Assembly (NCBI RefSeq): GCF_963676735.1
Contig: NZ_OY781464.1
Location: 4,745,001-4,809,000, forward strand
DNA: 64,000 bases
Source of the DNA: an uncultured Draconibacterium sp.
GTDB taxonomy: Bacteria; Bacteroidota; Bacteroidia; Bacteroidales; Prolixibacteraceae
Direction of reading: 5' to 3'
Within the stretch, counting starts at the first letter, position 1, and each line of letters starts with the position of its first letter. The notes below the pieces were generated by a model, which worked only from the letters and a program-made list of their open reading frames with translations, made no database searches and was not told the origin of the DNA. The position numbers and the translations under genes were made by a program. Below, piece by piece: positions 38,736 through 49,900 of this stretch.

Positions 38736-39305
38736 GTGAGTCAGTTAAAAGACGACCAAAGAGTAATACTTAAAAAACAAATGAAGAAAAAGGAATTAAA
38801 TAGCAACAGCGTAGAAAGCCGGAAGGCCGAAATTAGATATAGAAACAAAAACCGGACTTCAGCTTTTGGAATGCAAGCTTATCCTGCCCCGGTAACTTCG
38901 GGCGATTCAGGATTTGTTCGCATACCAGCACGCGCAGCTAATTACTGTTCCAAAAAACAAATTGCCTATGGTATACACCTTACATCAATGAAAAAAGTAA
39001 ACAATAAATTCTTTGGGGTTGTAGAAAGCCTTAAAGCTGTGGCGGACAAAAACTTGTTCGGCCACGAACCGAACCAAAAACCCATACATAAACTTCTCCT
39101 TTCCGGAGAAACTCAAACAGCTGTTTTTCTATTTCTCCCCCTTGGGGGAGTTGGAGGGGGCTTCTGTTTAACTGACAGGGACTTGTCGATAACTTACAAG
39201 AACACGACAGGGCCTTGCCAAATTAAAACAAGTAAAAAACACACCTTTGCTTTGGCCAAAAACCGACGCAGCCAAATTGAAGGTTCAAACCATTTATTAA
39301 TTTAA
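38736..39305 (+). CDS. Doubtful open frame, hypothetical 174-189 residues
   Basis: An open frame of 189 codons (or 174 from ATG 38781) has no recognisable domain, no signal peptide and no regular hydrophobic pattern. Its second half translates a known type of Bacteroidota intergenic palindrome (FLPLGGVGGGF), which argues that the frame is accidental. It is listed because it is long and lies between genes of the adhesin locus. More likely it is non-coding spacer made of decayed repeats. Confidence 0.2.
   Translation: MSQLKDDQRVILKKQMKKKELNSNSVESRKAEIRYRNKNRTSAFGMQAYPAPVTSGDSGFVRIPARAANYCSKKQIAYGIHLTSMKKVNNKFFGVVESLKAVADKNLFGHEPNQKPIHKLLLSGETQTAVFLFLPLGGVGGGFCLTDRDLSITYKNTTGPCQIKTSKKHTFALAKNRRSQIEGSNHLLI
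39135..39164 (+). repeat. CTCCCCC-TT-GGGGGAG palindromic repeat element
   Basis: CTCCCCC (39135-39141), TT, GGGGGAG (39144-39150) form a perfect inverted repeat followed by TTGGAGGGGGC. I recognise this phrase as a recurrent intergenic sequence in Bacteroidota genomes. That recognition is from memory and only one copy was noticed here. Confidence 0.5.
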
Positions 39306-39316
39306 AATTTTATAAA

Positions 39317-40444
39317 ATGAAAAAGCAAATTTTATTTTTAGCAATCTTTACACTGGCATTTATTTTTGCCGGTACTACGAAATCGTATGGGCAGTTATTG
39401 CCAAGTGAATTTGGAACAGCTCCAATACCTCTGACTAGTTGTATTGGAACAGCTCAAGAACCTAAGGCTGGTATTCCTTATACTTATCTATTAGATGAAA
39501 CAGGAACCAATGCGACTGCAACAGATTTTCAGTTTTGGGCAACTAAAGACCAAAATTTCATTAGTGGCAATCCTACAGTTACAAACGAAGTAGATTCGTT
39601 GAGAAGAACTGTTGCAGGTGAGTTGCTGGACTACAGTGCTAATTATCTGGGAGGTGGTACTACACCCTCTGTTGATATTACATGGTCAGCTGAAATTTTG
39701 GCTAATACTGTTTATCAAAGTGATGTTGCCGGTGAACCAACTTTTGTTGTTGGTTGGGCAACTGATGGTTGTACTGATAACATCAAAGTATGGGAAATAG
39801 ATCCTACCCCTTCGTTTACCGTTGATATAACTGTGATAAACGATGATGATATGTTACCATTGCCATATGGAGATGCAACTGCTGAGCAATGTGTGGATGT
39901 TGTAAGAGCAGCAATTTATAATCCTTCAACTGACGGTGTAGATTATCATTATGGTTATGATACACTCTATTATGAAGTAGTAGCTGCCAACTTCGTTACA
40001 AGTTGGGTACCAACTTTCTTCTTAACAGGTCTTGATGGAGGCGGTATTCAGGAAGCATCGATTGGTTGGGCTTCAAGTATGGCTAATGCTCAGGCAGGAA
40101 CCTTCATTGAAAGTGGCGATATCTCTGGTGGTAGTCTCACTGGTTCAACGGCAATCACTGCAGATCCTGGGGTGCTGGATAATAGTGTTGGTCTTTCTGT
40201 TTATGTGCAAGTAATTATTAATAACAATAATTACGAAACACTGGCAGCTTCTACCATTGGTTTAAGCGTTGCCGGAGAAGATGCAGAAGGATTTGATATT
40301 GATGACGATGCTACTTGTACGCAACCAGCAAATGCAGCAGATGCTGCGGATGATGATGTAACAACAAGAACATTAAGTCCACGTCCGACATTGATAGAAG
40401 GTACTCCGACTATACTACCTAATACAGGTATAGGTACACCATAA
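39317..40444 (+). CDS. Exported protein of unknown function (375 residues) in the adhesin locus
   Basis: This protein is not recognised. It has a clear signal peptide (KKQILFLAIFTLAFIFAG, cleavage likely after SYG at about residue 25). The mature part is acidic, rich in Thr, Ala and Asp, poor in lysine, and predicted to be all-beta from its alternating pattern. Only three or four cysteines occur (SCIGTA, DGCTD, EQCVD, ATCTQ). The C-terminus (SPRPTLIEGTPTILPNTGIGTP) is Pro/Thr-rich and not a known sorting domain. The composition resembles surface-layer or fibre subunits. It lies between the two giant repeat proteins, read in the same direction, so a structural or anchoring role in the surface appendage is plausible but inferred. 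Confidence 0.75.
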   Translation: MKKQILFLAIFTLAFIFAGTTKSYGQLLPSEFGTAPIPLTSCIGTAQEPKAGIPYTYLLDETGTNATATDFQFWATKDQNFISGNPTVTNEVDSLRRTVAGELLDYSANYLGGGTTPSVDITWSAEILANTVYQSDVAGEPTFVVGWATDGCTDNIKVWEIDPTPSFTVDITVINDDDMLPLPYGDATAEQCVDVVRAAIYNPSTDGVDYHYGYDTLYYEVVAANFVTSWVPTFFLTGLDGGGIQEASIGWASSMANAQAGTFIESGDISGGSLTGSTAITADPGVLDNSVGLSVYVQVIINNNNYETLAASTIGLSVAGEDAEGFDIDDDATCTQPANAADAADDDVTTRTLSPRPTLIEGTPTILPNTGIGTP

Positions 40445-41542
40445 TAAGATTATGAAACTTGCTTTTTCATAAGCTAAAGATAAACTGGCTGGCACCGTTC
40501 TGCAGGCACTTTCGGGTACTTGCGGAGCGGGTGGCTATGCCGGGAAAAAGAGAGTGTTCAGTTTACCCGGCTTGCGAAAGCAGACGGGTCACAGTTTTCA
40601 GTCAGCGTCAACAGTGTTTGACAGGCTCGCAACTCGTGGCTCAGTGCGCACAGCTCAATAGCTTATGAAGAAGATGAAAATGCAGGTGAAGCGGTTTTAA
40701 AACCGTTGTTGAAACATGCGAAACAGAATACGCATTACCTGTAGTACTGATGGAAGTCCGGAGGTGGAAACATGAGGACTGGAAACAGTCCGAAATCCTG
40801 ATCTGTTTTATTATCGAACCTCAGGAACCAAACGGAAATACGAAATAACGAAGTACTCTGGCGGTAAAAAGATGAACCATAAAGAGGCAGATTCAGTGAA
40901 ACTCGAATTTTGGGAGTGTTAACGAACCGGAAATTGTTAGTTGAACTAATCCCGACCAAAACATCGGGAGACGCGAAGAAAAAAACTTAGCGCCTTAGCG
41001 CCTCAGCGGTGAAAAGTATCGCCATGACGCAAAGTATTAAAAACCTTAAAACATTGAGGAATGTGAACGATGAAAAACATATAAACAAAAGCAATGCGCC
41101 ACCAAAATTGCGCATACTGCTAAAAATGCGCGACGGGTTTATCCGGCATGCGCAGCGAGACGGGCCCAGAGGCCGTGATCCGGCTTTTTGGGTACCTGTT
41201 TCGCTTAGTAATTTTAGCACTCTGTTTCTCTGTGCGATCTCTGTTAACACTGTGGTAAAAAAAGGAATAAACCACGGGCAATGGCAGAGAAAACACAGAG
41301 GATATGGAGTGATAATACCGCAGGGAAAGAACATTAACTTTTCGCAGGTACTGCATAGCCTATGTTCTGTTGCAGGAGAAAAGTATTTATGTTCGGCTGA
41401 CAAAACAAAAGTAACAAAGGACCCGCGATGTACTTTGTAAGAGAAATAAAAACCTTGTAGCATTATAGCGGAGAAGAAAGACGATTAATGAGGTGAAACT
41501 TTCAGTTGCTGATTCAGTGTTCAGTAACTGAATAATAGAAGA
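40445..41542. other. 1.1-kb spacer with hairpins and decayed repeats
   Basis: No credible gene is seen. Open frames at 40459-40668 and 41009-41440 lack domain or signal features. Structures seen are: hairpin TTATGAAA/TTTCATAA (40450-40472) directly after the upstream stop; the perfect palindrome CGGTTTTAAAACCG (40692-40705); GGACTG-GAAA-CAGTCC with a GNRA loop (40776-40791); and CCCGA/TCGGG (40951-40968). From 40987 on, phrases such as AGCGCCTTAGCGCCTCAGCGG and CACAGAG are degenerate versions of the repeats that flank GxxExxY-type genes. Confidence 0.5.
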
Positions 41543-42250
41543 ATGATTAAAAAATACGCACATATTTTCAGGTATTTGTTGGGTTTTATACCGGCAATGC
41601 TGACCGTGGCAACAGCTGTGGCCCAGAAGCCTGTGCAGACAATTGAAGCTGTAGAGTGCGAGACGATTCAATTTGAAATCACCGAGTTTCCAGGCGATGA
41701 ATACACCTGGGACATTTACCAGGATTCAACCGGAAACTTTGCCACCAACCAGGGCGACATGGAGTCCGCGGTTTATTTTGAAGATGGTATGTATCGCGGA
41801 TCAACCGTAAGAGTGTTGAATTTACCACATGGAAATTATTTTTTACGTGTTATGGCCTGGGACGAAGTAAAATGTACCAACAACCTGATAGTATTTAAAT
41901 TGAATGTTATAGAGCCACCGCCACCCGAGTTAATTGGCGACAGCCTTTGTTACGGCGAGGTGCCAATAGTGCGGGTAATTTTTACCGGAACCGGTCCGTG
42001 GGATTTCGAATATGCTTATAGCGACGCAGAAGGAAATACTGTGAACCTGAATGGCCATACCGACGACCCGGATATGGCAATTCCGATTATGACGCCGCTA
42101 CCAGAGGGTAAAGCAAAATTCTGGATTATGAGTGTAGATTACAGCAACGGATGTACTGTAAAAACGTATGAAGAGGAAGAACAGCCCCATACCGGAATTT
42201 TAATTTATCCAATACCGGCCAAAAAGCCAATCTACCTGAAGGAGAATTAG
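41543..42250 (+). CDS. Exported protein of unknown function (235 residues) with PKD-like features
   Basis: This protein is not assigned to a named family. An N-terminal signal (about residues 1-28, YLLGFIPAMLTVATAVAQ) is followed by two beta-rich segments. The first opens VECETIQFEI and includes YTWDIYQDS; the second runs from LIGDSLCYGEVP to GTGPWDFEY. Both look like the PKD/Ig-type modules of the neighbouring giant proteins. No transmembrane anchor, lipobox or type IX sorting domain is visible; the C-terminus is HTGILIYPIPAKKPIYLKEN. It lies directly upstream of the tandem repeat array and the 2784-residue protein. A role as a small subunit of the same surface structure is inferred. Confidence 0.75.
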   Translation: MIKKYAHIFRYLLGFIPAMLTVATAVAQKPVQTIEAVECETIQFEITEFPGDEYTWDIYQDSTGNFATNQGDMESAVYFEDGMYRGSTVRVLNLPHGNYFLRVMAWDEVKCTNNLIVFKLNVIEPPPPELIGDSLCYGEVPIVRVIFTGTGPWDFEYAYSDAEGNTVNLNGHTDDPDMAIPIMTPLPEGKAKFWIMSVDYSNGCTVKTYEEEEQPHTGILIYPIPAKKPIYLKEN

Positions 42251-42281
42251 CGAATGGGAGAGTTTGATTGTAAAGTAGAAA

Positions 42282-43912
42282 TAAAAGATTTAAACGCAAA
42301 GATTGCAAAGAACACAGAGAAAGCTCTGCAAAACTCTGCGTGAACACAGCGCTCTCTGCGGTTAAAATATTTAAACTACGAATAACCGTAGCGAAGAAAA
42401 AGAAGTTTTTACAAAGAGAGTCTGTTTTATGAATTAAAAGGCTGGTGAATAAATAATAAAAGATTTAAACGCAAAGATTGCAAAGAACACAGAGAAAGCT
42501 CTGCAAAACTCTGCGTGAACACAGCGCTCTCTGCGGTTAAAATATTTAAACTACGAATAACCGTAGCGAAGAAAAAGAAGTTTTTACAAAGAGAGTCTGT
42601 TTTATGAATTAAAAGGCTGGTGAATAAATAATGAAAGATTTAAACGCCAAGATTGCAAAGAATACGCAAAGAACACAGAGAAAGCTCTGCAAAACTCTGC
42701 GTGAACACAGCGCTCTCTGCGGTTAAAAGAAACAACATGAATGAGAACGACATATCGGGAAAAATAATAGGCTGCGCTATAGAGGTGCATAAGACACTTG
42801 GTCCGGGCTTGCTGGAAAGTGCTTACGAGGAATGTCTGTTCTATGAGTTAAAGGCGGCTGGTTTGGCAGTTGAACGACAGAAACCTTTGCCGGTGGTTTA
42901 TAAGGAAGTGAAACTGGAGGCAGGATACCGGATTGATTTGTTGGTTGAAAGAAAGGTTGTTGTTGAACTTAAAGCAGTGGAGGTATTAAATGATGTGCAT
43001 ACAGCGCAGGTACTAACCTACTTAAAATTATCAGGCTGTAAACTTGGGCTGTTGATGAATTTTAATGTTTATAGATTAAGTGAAGGAATAAGAAGATTAG
43101 TGAATAAATTATGAAAGATTTAAACGCAAAGAACGCAAAGAACGCAAAGAATACGCAAAGGACACAGAGAAAGCTCTGCGAAACTCTGCGACTACTCAGC
43201 GCTCACTGCGGTTAGAAATTATAGATTAGAAAGATACTGAATAGCATGAAAGATTTAAACGCAAAGATCGCAGAGAATACGCAAAGAACACAGAGAAAGC
43301 TCTGCGAAACTCTGCGTGAACACAGCGCTCTCTGCGGTTAAAATATTTAAACTACGAATAACCGTAGCGAAGAAAAAGAAGTTTTTACGAAGAGAGTCTG
43401 TTTTATGAATTAAAAGGCTGGTGAATAAATTATGAAAGATTTAAACGCAAAGATTGCAAAGAACACGCAAAGAACACAGAGAAAGCTCTGCGAAACTCTG
43501 CGTGAACACAGCGCTCTCTGCGGTTAAAATATTTAAACTACGAATAACCGTAGCGAAGAAAAAGAAGTTTTTACGAAGAGAGTCTGTTTTATGAATTAAA
43601 AGGCTGGTGAATAAATTATGAAAGATTTAAACGCAAAGATTGCAAAGAACACGCAAAGAACACAGAGAAAGCTCTGCGAAACTCTGCGTGAACACAGCGC
43701 TCTCTGCGGTTAAAATATTTAAACTACGAATAACCGTAGCGAAGAAAAAGAAGTTTTTACGAAGAGAGTCTGTTTTATGAATTAAAAGGCTGGTGAATAA
43801 ATTATGAAAGATTTAAACGCAAAGATTGCAAAGAACACGCAAAGAACACAGAGAAAGCTCTGCAAAACTCTGCGTGAACACAGCGCTCTCTGCGGTTAAA
43901 ATATTTAAACTA
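42282..43912 (+). repeat. Eight-unit tandem array derived from a GxxExxY gene cassette
   Basis: Units begin with TGAAAGATTTAAACG (or TAAAAGATTTAAACG) at 42282, 42457, 42632, 43112, 43247, 43433, 43619 and 43805. Each carries CGCAAAG motifs, then CTCTGC repeats, and ends its leader at GCGGTTAAA (GCGGTTAGAA in the 43112 unit). The unit at 42632 (480 bases) contains an intact GxxExxY gene. The units at 42282, 42457, 43247, 43433 and 43619 (175 or 186 bases) instead end with a short piece reading YEESLFYELK (or close variants) fused to the gene's 3' end GTGAATAAATTATG. The unit at 43112 (135 bases) lacks this piece and the last one is cut off at the next gene. Confidence 0.92.
42737..43114 (+). 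CDS. GxxExxY-family protein (PD-(D/E)XK nuclease-like fold)
   Basis: This 125-residue GxxExxY protein (TIGR04256-type family) is often present in many copies in Bacteroidota and other genomes; its function is not established. The naming motif is GLLESAY near residue 30. A later segment, YRIDLLVERKVVVELKAV, has the spacing of a PD-(D/E)XK nuclease active site (D...ExK). The ATG at 42737 is used because the longer frame from 42653 only translates the leader repeat. The gene is the full-length member of a tandem array in which most neighbours hold an internally deleted version. It is probably a mobile or repeat-associated passenger, not part of the adhesin machinery. Confidence 0.92.
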   Translation: MNENDISGKIIGCAIEVHKTLGPGLLESAYEECLFYELKAAGLAVERQKPLPVVYKEVKLEAGYRIDLLVERKVVVELKAVEVLNDVHTAQVLTYLKLSGCKLGLLMNFNVYRLSEGIRRLVNKL

Positions 43913-43933
43913 CAGAGAACCAAAGAGATAAAA

Positions 43934-46900
43934 ATGAAACGATTGATGTACATAGTATTCTTCCTGTTGATGGCGACAAATCTGCTCGCCCAGGAATCCT
44001 ATGTCATCGATTCGGTATGCGTGGGGGCCGAACGAACTTATCGTCGGGATGGCGAAGCAGCTTATACATATTACTGGGAAATTGTTGACCGGCAAATCAA
44101 CGATACCCTTTATCTTACAGGTGATGATTTTACAGAAATAAACGGAACCGATACCACATGGGGCAATCAAATTCTGTATCGCTGGGAAGTAGTAGGTGAG
44201 TTTGATATTATCGTTACTGTCTTCTCGGAACACAATTGCGATACTATAGAACAGGGGTATGTAAAAGTATTTGACGAACCGTTTGTAGATGCCGGACCGG
44301 ATAGAATATTTTGCGATGCACTTACCGAAATTCTTATTTCAGGAGACACGGCCTGGAATTATAGTGCCCTTTACTGGGAAACACTTGGTGATGGAACCTT
44401 TGATAATGATGGTGTTTTGCATCCAAGCTACCAGTTTGGAGCCGTAGATGTAGCAAACGGAGAAGTTTCGCTGGTTTTAAAAGCCGATGGTTATGCCTTA
44501 AATAATACCTGCAAGCCGGTTTACGATACCGTGACCTATTACCTTAGTTCACCCGAAATTACTTTAGATCCGCACGATCCGATTTGTTACAACGACAGCA
44601 ACGGTTATATTGTTGCTACCATAGATAGAGGATTGCCTCCCTATTCTTATGCCTGGGAAGGACCCGCGGGATTCGTATCAATGAATGCCGACAGTATTGG
44701 TGGTTTGTGGGCAGGAACTTATATTCTAACCGTTACCGATTCGAATTTATGTGTTGATATCGATACGGTTGAACTCTTTAATCCGCCGCAATTACTCGTT
44801 TCAATCGATAATGTTACACAGGTGAGTTGTTATGCTTATGCCGATGGATCAATTGCGGCATCGGCAAGTGGCGGAACCGGCACGCTTGCCTATAACTGGA
44901 CCTGCTTACTGGGTGCAACATATACCGGCGATTCCATCTATAATTTACCGGCCGACACGTATTACCTTACCGTTACCGACGAAAACGGATGTACCTACCT
45001 CGATACAGTGGTATTGCCCGAGCCCGAATTGCTTTTAGTGGATGTTACGGCCGACGATACCATTTTGTGCGAAGGTGAAGTGGTGACGCTTCACGGAAAT
45101 CCGGAGGGCGGAACAGGAGAACTAACGCAGAGATGGACCGGAAACGGATCGGTATTCCTCAGCTCGGTTAACGACAGCGTAATTACTTTTGAAGGCGCAC
45201 CTGTTGGGCGTTATGTATTTACTTACACCATTACCGATGAGGCACTTTGCGAGGCATCCGATTCGATTGTGCTGAATGTTTACCCGCCATCGTTTAGCTT
45301 CGATAGTTTGGAAGTTTGTGCCGGAGCGGCTCCTTTCCCCTGGAATGGTCTGATGGTTACCAGCGATGCCGACCGCGTTTATGTTGATACGCTGGTGGGA
45401 ATGAACCAGTGGGGTTGCGACTCTATTCCTTCGCTGGCGGTAAAAGTGCTTGTCCCCGAAGTGTACGATACTACAATCTACATCTGCGAAAACGAAGCAC
45501 CTTTCCAGCCTTACGGAAACATTACCGTTTTACCCGACCGCGACAGCATTTACCTCGACACGGTTCGTTATGCTGATTCGGGCTGCGACTCTCTGCTGAT
45601 TACCATTAATGTATTCTCTAATCCGATAACCGATACCTTGTTGTATGCCGAACTTTGTGCGGGTGCCGATCCTTATCAATGGAATAACCGCTGGATACAA
45701 ACCGATTACAGTGAGATCTATCTCGATACTTTGGTGAATCAGTTTGGTTGCGATTCCTTGCTAACCTACGATGTTACCATTATTCCACCCGATACAACTT
45801 ATGTATTTGATACACTTTGTCAGGATACCGAACCGTACGTTTGGAATAGCATTACCGTAGAAACTGTTTTTGACAGTACCTACCAGGTTACGCTTCAAAA
45901 TCAGTATTTATGCGACTCTGTTGTTGAATTAAGTGTTCATGTTCTTCCGGTAACCGATACCTTACTTGACTTAACTTATTGTGCCGGTCCGGGATTTATT
46001 ACATTGAATAACAGGGATATAATTTTTGATGAATCGCGGATATACCTGGATACATTGTATGGAGCGAACCAGTTTGGTTGCGACTCTTTGCTGACTTATG
46101 ATGTTACCATTCTTCCTCCGGATACCACAACAATTGATACCACCATTTGTGAAGGAGAACCGGCCTTTGTATGGGGAGTAAATACCACTCATTTGGTGGA
46201 TGCTTATACCGATAGTATTTATACCGACATATTGCAAAACCAATTTGGTTGCGACTCGATTGTTTATTTAGATGTTGAGATTCTGCGCCCTGTTGTAATT
46301 ACCGATACTATTGAAGTATGTGCCAACGAGCCTGCTTTTACATGGCACTCGTTTACTATTGCTACTGATGTTGACAGTATTTATGCCGATACACTGTATT
46401 ACGACGCCGGTTGTGACTCCCTGCGACTGGAGTTAACCTTGATTTCGAATCCGGTTACCGATACCTTGCTCGACTCAATAATTTGTGAGGGAAGTCCGGT
46501 GTTTGCATGGAATAACGTTAACATACAAACTGATTTTAGCCAGGTGTATTACGACACACTGGTTGGGGCAAACCAGTTTGGCTGCGACTCGTTTCTGGTA
46601 TACGATGTTATTATTGTTCCTGCAATAAAAGATACCATTCCTGCCGTATATTGTTTTGGCGAACCGATTGCCAACTGGTACGGTCAAAGCATATCATCAG
46701 AAACTGATAGCATATACATTCATAACGTTCCCGGCCCGGGAGGCTGCGATACGCTGTTGTATTACGATGTAAGTATTTTGCCGGTAACCGACTCAACACT
46801 TTACCTGACACTTTGTATGGGTGCGCCTGATGTTCCGTTAAATAACCGCACAATTACTTCAGATCAGTCGCGCATATACTTCGATACTATTCCAAACAGT

Positions 46901-49900
46901 TACGGTTGCGACTCGTTGATGATATACGAGGTGACAGTTATTCCACCCGATACAACCTTGCATTACGATACGCTTTGTGTTGGCGATCCGGAATATGACT
47001 GGAATGGGTTTACGGTTTCAACAAGCGTTGAGGATGAGTACATAGCAAGTGTGCCAACAGCATCGGGTTGCGACTCGGTAGCCATTTTATACACCACATT
47101 AATAAACGGAACCACTACTTACGATACAGTTTATGCCTGCGAAGAATACACCTGGACAGATGGAACAGGAACAACATATTATACTTCGGGTGACTATCAA
47201 CATACTCTGGGAGGAGCAACAACATGTGCCGATACCAGCTGGTTGCACCTGGTAATCAGCCCGCCGGTTACCATCGATACGCTAGTAACGCACGTACTTT
47301 GTTTTGGCGACAATAACGGAGCAATAGACCTGAGTGTATCCGGAGGTCTTCCTCCTCTTACTTTCCAATGGAGTAATGGTGCCACTACGCAAAACATTAG
47401 TAACCTGTCAGCTGGAATTTATACCGTTACAGTAAGTTCAACGGTAACCGATACGTTGGTATGTACTACTACGCTGGATGTTGAAGTGAAAGAGCTGGAC
47501 GAAATACTGATTACGCTTGATGCTATTACCGATGTGCTGGTTGCCGGAGAATCAACAGGAAGTATTGAAGTGTCAGTGGCAGGTGGTACTCCGGGAACAG
47601 GATATGCTTACGAGTGGACCAACGACGCCGGTATTGTTGTTGGCACCGATGAAGACTTGTTTAACCAGCCTGCCGGCGATTATACGCTTACTGTTACCGA
47701 TGCCAACGGCTGTGTTGAAACATTTACAGAAACCATTACCGAGCCGTTGCCACCTGACAGGTTTATGGCTTCGCTTGACGATGAAATTTGTTACGAAGAC
47801 TTACAAAATTATCCTGTGGCTTACTCCATTGATGAATACCTGGCACTGGATACCAGCCTTGATGTTTATTCGATTTATGGCCTCGATTCGGCGTCGTTTA
47901 CTGCTGATTCGAGCGTAGTTAGCGGCTCGGGGTATTGTTACGAAGAGGTGCGTACTTATACCGTGATGGATGGTGCCGGAAACACTTTAAGTGCCACACA
48001 TACCATTATTGTTAACGATACGGAAGATCCGACAATTACATGTCCGCCAACAACAACAGTAAACAATGGTATTGTTCCGCCACCGTTCGATTCGCTTAGC
48101 TTCCTCGGCGCCGGTGGTTCGTTTGCCGATAATTGCGGAATTGTACGTTTTGATCTTGTAGATGAGTATTCGGATAACAATTCAAATCCGGAAACCATTA
48201 CACGCGTTTATCAGGTTTGGGATTATTGCGGAAACATCAATACCTGCGAACACCAGATACAGGTATTTGCCAACGTAAGTATTGCTCTCGAATGTCAGGA
48301 TTTGCCGGATGTATATTACGAGTGTAGAGATTTTAGACCAAATTACCGGGATATAGATGACTTTGAAGCAGCCGGTGGTAGATATTTTACTTCACCTTCA
48401 GCTCCAATCGACACCTTCTTTTATAACGATGTAGTGCAGGGAACCTTCTGCCCAACGATTACGCGCACGTATACATTACGTAATGTCGCCGGTTTAGAGG
48501 TAACATGTACAAAACGATTTGAGGTTCTGGATGATGAAGACCCGGTTTTGATTTTCAAAGAGATTTCACTTGGGTGTAACGATACTCGACCACCGGTTTA
48601 TGTTTCTCGCGATATATTTAGACTTAGAAGTGAGGGAAATACAGTGACAGATAATTGCGGTTTTCTTGGTTTAACACTTCAGTTTGATCGTGAGGTAATT
48701 GAAGGAGCATGTCCTACAATATACAAACGCTATTATACCTTAGTTGATGGTTGTGGGAATAGAACTCAAGCAATTCAATACATTTATGTTAATGATACTG
48801 TGCCGCCCGTGGTCACAAACTTCCCTTTTGAATTAACTGCCGAGTGTGATGTTCCGGAACCCTATGCAGATGTTAGCGCTTATGTTGCAGATGACTGTGG
48901 CCCAGTTCAAATAACTTATCATGATTCTATAGGAGGTGCTGATGAACCGGGCGTTGTTTACCGTATTTACACATTCTCCGATGGTTGTAATCCTGTTGAA
49001 GTTATTCAGAAAATTACCATTGAGTTAACCAATACGCCTTTATTGGCTGCAATTGATCCATTGTGTCAATTCTCTGCTGCACCGCTATTACCTGATACTT
49101 CATTGAATGGAATTCCTGGTTCTTGGTTACCTGCAACGATCGATACGGATGTTCCAGGTGATTTTGAATATATCTTCTATCCTGATTCTGGGTATTGCGC
49201 TGGTCCTGCCAGTCTGACAGTAGCAATAATTCCTGAAATTCAATTAGATACTATTCTGGTTGATCAGGGGTATAATCCAAATCCTGTAGGAAGCATTGAT
49301 TTAGCTATTACTGGAGGTAGTGGAGTTTATACAATTAACTGGATTGGCCCGGCAGGATTCGCAGCGAATACAGCAAATATTACCGGCTTATACGCTGGTG
49401 ATTATTGGGTTGAGGTGAGTGATAACATTGGTTGTTATGACAGTATCTCTGTCTCCTTACTGGCATTTGAACCGGAATTCAGTTGTCCTCCTGATACCTT
49501 AATTGAATGCCCCGATGTAACCCAATACCCGGGCACCAATAATATTAACGAATTGATTGTGATGGGTGGCTACTATAATCCGGTAAATATTGTCGCAAAT
49601 CTGGATTACTTCGATGTTGTGGATTCATCAGAATACTGTTTAACTATCGAGCGAACCTATGTTGTAGAAGATATTTACGGACGATTGGATTCATGTACAC
49701 AAACCCTTAACTTCTACGATAATATCCCGCCCGTAATTATTGCGCCTCCTGGTGATACCGCTGAATGCCTGGCTACTATTGTTCCGGAAATTCAAGATTT
49801 CTCCGATTTTATGAATTTAGAAGGTGCCGATGCTTACGATCCAAATTGTACACTCGATCCGTCTTCATTTACTGTTCATGATACAACAATCATTTTAGAG

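Noticed and set aside
40459..40668. Short open frame after the 375-residue protein gene
   Set aside because: Composition is Cys/Arg/Gln-rich without structure, another frame is nearly as open, and there is no start signal.
41009..41440. Open frame of 143 codons between the 375- and 235-residue protein genes
   Set aside because: No signal, domain or hydrophobic pattern. It translates degenerate repeat phrases (CACAGAG, GCGCAGCGAGACGGG) and opposite-strand frames of similar length exist, so it is probably non-coding.
42653..42736. N-terminal extension of the GxxExxY protein
   Set aside because: It reads through the leader repeat; the identical peptide (RKEHRESSAKLCVNTALSAV) appears before the 2784-residue frame as well, so it is repeat DNA and not protein.
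42282..43912. Possible CRISPR array
   Set aside because: Repeats are 135-186 bases (or longer with the gene), the whole unit is repeated without unique spacers of constant length, and no cas gene is present.
43826..43933. N-terminal extension of the 2784-residue protein
   Set aside because: Same leader-repeat translation. ATG 43934 gives a standard signal peptide.
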